Below, piece after piece: positions 59,202 through 64,000 of a DNA stretch of 64,000 nucleotides (positions are counted from its first letter, which is position 1; every line of letters begins with the position of its first letter). Source of the DNA: an uncultured Clostridia bacterium (GTDB taxonomy: Bacteria > Bacillota > Clostridia > TANB77 > CAG-508). The stretch lies in NCBI GenBank assembly GCA_934119935.1, contig CAKOSX010000002.1, forward strand, positions 1-64,000. Direction: 5' to 3'. The position numbers and the translations under genes were made by a program. The notes under the pieces were generated by a model, which ran no database searches, had not been told where the DNA came from, and saw only the letters and a program-made list of their open reading frames with translations.

Positions 59202-59597
59202 ATGAAGATTTCAACCAAGGGAAGATATGCATTAGCAATAATGCTTGATTTAGCTATGTATAATTCAGATGAATATATATCATTGAAAGACATCGCAACA
59301 AGACAAGAGGTTTCAATAAAATATTTAGAGAGGATAATAGCAATATTAAATAAAGCTGGATATGTTAAAAGCTCTAGGGGAAATGCTGGAGGCTATAGAC
59401 TCACAAGAAAGCCGGAAGAATATAAGGTGGGAGATATTTTAAGAACGGCTGAAGGTGATTTGGCACCAACAACATGTGTTCAAGAAGGATGCCATAAGCA
59501 AGATATCTGCTTAACATATTCTTTCTGGCAGGGGTTAGATAATGCGATTGAAAACTATGTTGATAGTAAAACTTTAGCGGATTTGATAAAAAAATAG
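59202..59597 (+). CDS. Rrf2 family transcriptional regulator (IscR/CymR-like)
   Basis: A 131-aa winged-helix regulator beginning MKISTKGRYALAIMLDLA, with the recognition region ISLKDIATRQEVSIKYLERIIAILNKAGYVKSSRGNAGGYRL. It carries three cysteines in CVQEGCHKQDIC (about residues 92-103), similar to the Fe-S-binding loop of IscR. This suggests sensing of iron-sulfur status or cysteine metabolism. The ATG at 59202 follows GGAGGA. The expected neighbour iscS is not in this window. Confidence 0.9.
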   Translation: MKISTKGRYALAIMLDLAMYNSDEYISLKDIATRQEVSIKYLERIIAILNKAGYVKSSRGNAGGYRLTRKPEEYKVGDILRTAEGDLAPTTCVQEGCHKQDICLTYSFWQGLDNAIENYVDSKTLADLIKK

Positions 59598-59642
59598 ATA
59601 AAAGACGAACTCTTATTTTTTAATTAAGAATTCGTCTTTTAT
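59598..59642 (+). terminator. Terminator of the Rrf2 gene
   Basis: ATAAAAGACGAAC and TTCGTCTTTTAT pair with an AT-rich loop. Confidence 0.8.
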
Positions 59643-59745
59643 CTTGGAAAAATGTACATTTTTTTCTCCGACCCCAGTTTGTATCTTTTATCTTGGAAAA
59701 ATGTACATTTTTTTCTCCGTCCCCGAAATGTACCAAAATGTACAA
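59640..59745 (-). repeat. REP-like short repeats, copies 4 and 5 (direct tandem)
   Basis: The block TCTTGGAAAAATGTACATTTTTTTCTCCG[A/T]CCCC occurs twice (from about 59641 and 59691). The CTCCGTCCCC is the minus-strand form of the GGGGACGGAG motif. A further AAAATGTACA follows at 59736. The repeats separate convergent Rrf2 and transglycosylase genes. Confidence 0.78.
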
Positions 59746-59750
59746 GTGTG

Positions 59751-60464
59751 CTACCATTTGGCGTTTGTTATTTCTTCGTTTAGTACATCTGACTGTTCTT
59801 GAGTTATGTACTTGTATTCTAACATTGATGAAACGACTTTACGTTGTCTGCTCTGGGTCAAATTGAAATTTACTGTAGGAGCATATACGCTTGGTGCATT
59901 TGGAATTCCGGCAAGCATTGTGGCATCGTAAAGAGTCATGTCTTTTGTTTCTTTTTTTAGATAGCCTTCGCAGGCTTCTTTTATTCCATAATAGCCGTTT
60001 CCAAAGTATATTGTGTTTACATATAATTCTAAAATGTCGTCTTTCGAGTAATCTTTTTCGAGTTTGAAACTTAGAATTACTTCTGCTACTTTACGACTTA
60101 CAACATCATCTTCAGATATGAAGTATAAGTTTTTTGCTGTTTGCTGAGTAATTGTGCTACCACCTTCTTTAAATTCTTTCTGCTTTATGTTACTGACTAT
60201 TGCACGAGCTAGAGCAATTGGATCGAGTGCTCCATGATTGTAATATCTGTGGTCTTCAACTGCAATTACTGCATTTTTGTAATAGTCTGGTAAATCTTTT
60301 AAAGATACGAAGCTTTCATCTGATTTTATAGATGAAATTTTATCTTCAAGACTTATTGATGATAGTCTTGAGTCATACAACTTTTTTCCATTCATATAGA
60401 ATACACTGCACACAATGATAATGATGATTAATAAAAATAATAAAAGTCTTCTTATAAATTTCAT
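59751..60464 (-). CDS. Monofunctional peptidoglycan glycosyltransferase (GT51)
   Basis: The 237-aa product polymerises lipid II into glycan strands at the outer face of the membrane. It has an N-terminal membrane helix (RLLLFLLIIIIIVCSVFYMNG) and GT51 motifs: VIAVEDHRYYNHGALDP with the catalytic Glu, EGGSTITQQTAKNLYF, RKVAEVILSFKLEKDYSKDDILELYVNTIYFGNGYYGI and AGIPNAPSVYAP. No transpeptidase domain follows, so it is an MtgA-type enzyme, not a class A PBP. Confidence 0.94.
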   Translation of the reverse strand: MKFIRRLLLFLLIIIIIVCSVFYMNGKKLYDSRLSSISLEDKISSIKSDESFVSLKDLPDYYKNAVIAVEDHRYYNHGALDPIALARAIVSNIKQKEFKEGGSTITQQTAKNLYFISEDDVVSRKVAEVILSFKLEKDYSKDDILELYVNTIYFGNGYYGIKEACEGYLKKETKDMTLYDATMLAGIPNAPSVYAPTVNFNLTQSRQRKVVSSMLEYKYITQEQSDVLNEEITNAKW

Positions 60465-60628
60465 ATAAAATTCATTCCTTTCAAAAAATGTTAAAGGTTT
60501 TACTAGTTAAAAAAACAAGCGTTTTTAACTAAATACTTTAAGCAAAGAGTTCTTTAATGTTAATTTTTACTAACAATATTATAACATATAGAAGATGAAT
60601 TTAAAGTGACTTTATAAAAAATAAAAAT

Positions 60629-60671
60629 TTTGTCAAAAAGGTTTGACAAATTTGGTTTGTTAATACATAAT
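60629..60671 (+). promoter_or_regulatory. glgP promoter with overlapping 9-bp inverted repeat (operator candidate)
   Basis: TTGACA (60643-60648), 17 bases, CATAAT (60666-60671). TTTGTCAAA (60629-60637) and TTTGACAAA (60642-60650) are perfect inverted copies around AAGG, and the right half covers the -35. A dimeric repressor bound here would block transcription. Confidence 0.65.
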
Positions 60672-60730
60672 ATAGAATGATGATATTAAACGATGAGATG
60701 AATTTGATAAGTTACGAAGGAGGAATTTTA

Positions 60731-63301
60731 ATGTACGTATTTAATAAAATAACAGTAACTCCACAACTGCCAGAAAGAATTAATAAGTTGTCTGAAATTG
60801 CAGGAAACCTATGGTGGGCTTGGAATACAGATTTCTTAAAATTATTTAAGATAATTGATGGTGATTTATGGGAGACTGTTGGAAAGAATCCTGTTAAGTT
60901 TTTAAAACTTGTTTCACAGGAGAGATTGGAAAATGTAGCCGAAAATCCAGAATTTTTGAAAGAATATGATAAAATTGCAAATGATTTTTATGACTACATG
61001 AACAGCAAGACAACATGGTTTAAGAAAAATTATCCAGATAATAAGAATGATTTGATTGCATATTTTTCAGCAGAATATGGATTAGACCAAATTTTATCAA
61101 TATATTCTGGTGGACTTGGAATTTTATCAGGAGACCACTTGAAGTCAGCAAGTGATTTAGGTATATCACTTGTGGCTGTTGGATTATTATATAAAAAAGG
61201 ATTCTTCCATCAAATTATAAATGGTTATGGACAACAATATGAAGAAGATAGAGAAAATGATATAGATACTCTACCAATATATCCTGTAAAAGATGTAGAA
61301 GGTAAAGATTTATTAGTGTATGTAAATATGCCTAAAAAAAGAGTTTATCTAAAGGTTTGGCAAGTTAATGTTGGAAGAGTTAAACTATATTTAATGGATT
61401 CCGATATAGATGCAAACATTCCTGAATACAGAGGTATAACAGCTCATTTATATGGTGGAAACCAAGAAATGAGAATCCAACAAGAAATTGTTCTTGGAAT
61501 GGCTGGAACAAGTCTTCTAAAAACTTTGGGATTAAATCCTACTGTATACCATATGAATGAAGGACATTCTGCGTTCTTAATATTAGAATTAATGAAGAAT
61601 ATTATTAAAGAGAAACAAGTAAGTTTCGATATGGCAGAGGAGATTGTTGCTGCAAAAACAGTATTTACAACGCATACTCCGGTTCCAGCAGGAAATGATA
61701 TATTCCCATTATCTTTAGTTGAAACATATTTTAAAGATTATTGGAATAGATTTTCTATTACCAAAGAAGAATTTTTCAGATTAGGAATGAAGCCAAATGC
61801 AGATTTATCTAATACTGGATTTAACATGGGAATTCTTGCACTAAAATTCTCTGGAAAGAAGAATGGAGTAAGTAAATTACATGGTGCAGTTTCTAGAGAA
61901 TTATTTGGAGAGGTATGGCCAAACATAGCTCCAAATGAGGCTCCAATAGATTATGTAACAAATGGAATTCACACTTGTACATGGCTTGCACCAAATTTAA
62001 AGAGATTATTTAATGAATATTTAAAACCATATTGGCAAGATGATATTAAGAATGACACAACCTGGCAGAAGATTGCAGACATTCCAGACCAAGAATTATG
62101 GAATGCTCATATGGAAAGAAAAGTTAAGCTTTTAAAATTAGTAAAGGAAAATATAACAAATAGATTAAAAAGAGAAGGATATCGTTATAGTGATATAAAT
62201 GATATTACATCAAAATTAGATCCAAATGCTTTAACAATAGGATTTTCTAGAAGATTTGCTACATATAAGAGAGCTACTTTAATATTTAAAGATTTAGAGA
62301 GAATAACACAAATACTAAATGAGGCTGGAAAACCAGTTCAAATAATATTTGCAGGAAAGGCGCATCCATCAGATAACGGAGGAAAAGATTTAATAAGATA
62401 TATTCACGAATTATCTATGAAGCCTCAATTTAAAGGTAAGATTTTCTTACTAGAAAACTACAACATAGGTATATCTAAATATTTAGTAAGTGGTGTTGAT
62501 GTATGGCTAAATAATCCAAGAAGACCAATGGAAGCATCTGGTACATCAGGACAAAAGGCAGCTGTAAATGGCGTTATAAACTTTAGCGTGCTTGATGGCT
62601 GGTGGGCAGAAGGATACAACCAGAAAAATGGTTGGACAATAGGAACCAATGCCGAATATTCTTCTTATGAAGAACAAGATAATGCTGATAGCGAGAGTAT
62701 TTATCAAACATTAGAAAATAAAATAATTCCAACATTCTTCGATAAAGATGAAAACGGAATATCTAAGAGATGGATGGAAATAATGAAGCAATCTATAATG
62801 TCTAATGCCGGAAGATACAGCACTGCTAGAATGCTTATAGATTATACAAATAAATTCTATATGCCACTTTGCAATTTGTACAACAAATACTACACAGATT
62901 TATCATCAGTTGCAGAATTTAATAGTTGGAAAAACAATTTATATTCGAACTGGAATGATATAACGATAAAACAAGAAAAGGGTAACTTAGATAATATCAC
63001 AGTAGATGCTGGAAACAATATTACAGTTAGATGTAAAGTATATCTACCAAACATTGATAAAAACTCTATAGAAGCACAAGTTTACTACGGGCAAATAATG
63101 GAAAATGGTATAGTAGATAAAATTCAAATAATACCAATGAATTTAATAGGCAGTGACGATGAAAAGAGAGAATATGAGTATGAAGCAACAGTTGAACTTA
63201 CAACTGGCGGAAACTATGGTTATACATTTAGAGTAATGCCTAAAAATGAAATGTTATTAGACCCAGCAAACTTGGATTTAGTAAAATGGATAACAAAATA
63301 A
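60731..63301 (+). CDS. glgP: Alpha-glucan (glycogen) phosphorylase
   Basis: GT35 phosphorylase that releases glucose-1-phosphate from glycogen or maltodextrin. The 856-aa protein is of the archaeal/Thermotoga-like class with an N-terminal DUF3417-type segment (LPERINKLSEIAGNLWWAWNTDFLKLFKIID). Motifs are FSAEYGLDQILSIYSGGLGILSGDHLKSASDLG, YHMNEGHSAFL, FTTHTPVPAGND and the PLP site region EASGTSGQKAAVNGVINFSVLDGWWAEGY. The start at 60731 follows AAGGAGG. No other glycogen genes are adjacent. Confidence 0.95.
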   Translation: MYVFNKITVTPQLPERINKLSEIAGNLWWAWNTDFLKLFKIIDGDLWETVGKNPVKFLKLVSQERLENVAENPEFLKEYDKIANDFYDYMNSKTTWFKKNYPDNKNDLIAYFSAEYGLDQILSIYSGGLGILSGDHLKSASDLGISLVAVGLLYKKGFFHQIINGYGQQYEEDRENDIDTLPIYPVKDVEGKDLLVYVNMPKKRVYLKVWQVNVGRVKLYLMDSDIDANIPEYRGITAHLYGGNQEMRIQQEIVLGMAGTSLLKTLGLNPTVYHMNEGHSAFLILELMKNIIKEKQVSFDMAEEIVAAKTVFTTHTPVPAGNDIFPLSLVETYFKDYWNRFSITKEEFFRLGMKPNADLSNTGFNMGILALKFSGKKNGVSKLHGAVSRELFGEVWPNIAPNEAPIDYVTNGIHTCTWLAPNLKRLFNEYLKPYWQDDIKNDTTWQKIADIPDQELWNAHMERKVKLLKLVKENITNRLKREGYRYSDINDITSKLDPNALTIGFSRRFATYKRATLIFKDLERITQILNEAGKPVQIIFAGKAHPSDNGGKDLIRYIHELSMKPQFKGKIFLLENYNIGISKYLVSGVDVWLNNPRRPMEASGTSGQKAAVNGVINFSVLDGWWAEGYNQKNGWTIGTNAEYSSYEEQDNADSESIYQTLENKIIPTFFDKDENGISKRWMEIMKQSIMSNAGRYSTARMLIDYTNKFYMPLCNLYNKYYTDLSSVAEFNSWKNNLYSNWNDITIKQEKGNLDNITVDAGNNITVRCKVYLPNIDKNSIEAQVYYGQIMENGIVDKIQIIPMNLIGSDDEKREYEYEATVELTTGGNYGYTFRVMPKNEMLLDPANLDLVKWITK

Positions 63302-63311
63302 TTAGACCAAA

Positions 63312-63341
63312 AGAAAAGCCTTGACGCACAAGGCTTTTTGT
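63312..63341 (+). terminator. Terminator of glgP
   Basis: AAAAGCCTTG and CAAGGCTTTTT pair around ACGCA. Confidence 0.9.
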
Positions 63342-63419
63342 AATATAATGGTTACATAATTTTAAAGAGAAAATGCAAAGTTTTGGAAAAGCTTTGTTTT
63401 TTAGAAAGGGTTGTTAAAT

Positions 63420-64000
63420 ATGGCAGACATAAAAGAATTAATGCAAGTACGTAGAGACAAAATGCAAAAGTTAATAGATAATGGTGTAAATGTACACCCA
63501 GAGAGATATGAGAGAACACATCAAATTAAAGAAGCAAGAGAATTACCAGATGGAACAAAAGATGTTTCGATTGCTGGAAGAGTAATGTCTAAGAGAAAAT
63601 TAGGAAAAATAAGCTTCTTAGATTTAAGAGATTTAGAAGGACATCTTCAATTAGTTATTAAAAAAGAAGATTTGGGAGAAGATGTATATAAATTCTTACA
63701 CGAAACAGTTGATATTGGTGATTTCATTGGAGTAAAAGGAGAAATATTTACAACTCAAGCGGGAGAAAAATCACTTCAAGTTTATGAATATACATTCTTA
63801 GGAAAGGCAATTCGTCCACTTCCAGAAAAATTCCATGGTTTAACAGACCAAGATGCAGTATACAGAGAGAGACATCTTGATTTAATAATGAACGATGATG
63901 CTAAAAAGAGATTTGTATTAAGAACAAAGTTTATCAGATTAATGAGAGAATTCTTAGATACACATGAATTTTTAGAGGTAGACACACCAGTTCTTCAAAA
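63420..64000 (+). CDS. lysS: Lysyl-tRNA synthetase (N-terminal part, cut by window end)
   Basis: The first 193 codons of a class II lysyl-tRNA synthetase. An OB-fold anticodon-binding domain (VSIAGRVMSKRKLGKISFLDLRDLEGHLQLVI, about 40-80) is followed by the family linker KFHGLTDQDAVYRERHLDLIMNDDAKKRFVLRTKFIRLMREFLD, the start of the catalytic core. GAAAGGG precedes the ATG. The rest lies beyond the window. Confidence 0.95.
   Translation, partial: MADIKELMQVRRDKMQKLIDNGVNVHPERYERTHQIKEARELPDGTKDVSIAGRVMSKRKLGKISFLDLRDLEGHLQLVIKKEDLGEDVYKFLHETVDIGDFIGVKGEIFTTQAGEKSLQVYEYTFLGKAIRPLPEKFHGLTDQDAVYRERHLDLIMNDDAKKRFVLRTKFIRLMREFLDTHEFLEVDTPVLQ

Noticed and set aside
59640..59745. CRISPR or tandem-repeat array
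   Set aside because: Only two copies are present, and they match the dispersed REP-like motif elsewhere in the window.

Overview
This AT-rich window reads as the chromosome of an endospore-lineage Clostridia (Firmicutes/Bacillota). Support comes from AGGAGG ribosome binding sites, TTGACA-N17-TATAAT promoters, U-tract terminators, a glmS ribozyme, RNase J, Firmicutes-type LexA, and sporulation-linked genes (bofA, yqfC, yqfD, a pdaA-like deacetylase, yqzL). The very low GC and mixed gene order suggest an uncultured gut clostridium, but no species call is possible from sequence alone.

Layout. 1-320: end of an rRNA operon (23S 3' end, 5S). 0.4-2.1 kb: an unknown protein and a flavin reductase. 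2.7-6.5 kb: rpmG-secE-nusG-rplK-rplA-rplJ-rplL with an L10 leader; rpoBC does not follow. 6.5-12 kb: a surface protein, plsX, tRNA-Cys, small unknown genes, tRNA-Gly. 12.2-16 kb: RNase J and gltX. 16-24 kb: ysxC, a strongly diverged purA homologue, serS, a Ca/cation antiporter-like protein, a DUF2508-bofA pair. 24-31.4 kb: glmS with its ribozyme, a large wall-anchored C1 protease, uvrC. 32-37 kb: two rRNA-modification-type enzymes and an agr quorum-sensing locus (agrB, agrD, agrC and a frameshifted agrA). 37-46 kb: HAD protein, pdaA-like, yqfC-yqfD-unknown-ybeY-dgkA, DUF3048, Nudix, then era-yqzL-recO inverted. 46-54.3 kb: pth, RNase G-like, rplU-rpmA with leader, trpS, obgE, lexA, mreB. 54.4-64 kb: TetR plus acyl-CoA ligase, unknown protein, tRNA-Tyr and tRNA-CAU, a P-loop kinase-like protein, Rrf2 regulator, monofunctional transglycosylase, glgP, and the start of lysS.

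Three layers sit on top of the housekeeping genes. (i) Six monocistronic genes of visibly higher GC and different codon use (2128-2517, 16380-16616, 17665-18966, 20879-21574, 23317-23679, 58525-59127) each have their own extended -10-like promoter and, where one is visible, a GC-rich terminator; one encodes the PurA homologue with altered active-site residues. (ii) A six-copy family of about 110-nt palindromic intergenic elements shares a GC-rich core inside copy-specific AT-rich arms. (iii) Short REP-like motifs containing GGGGACGGAG are scattered and, at 31.4-31.6 kb, flank one palindromic element as an inverted pair. Also notable are L27 without its usual Prp-cleaved presequence together with absence of prp from rplU-rpmA, and an unknown gene in the place usually held by phoH.
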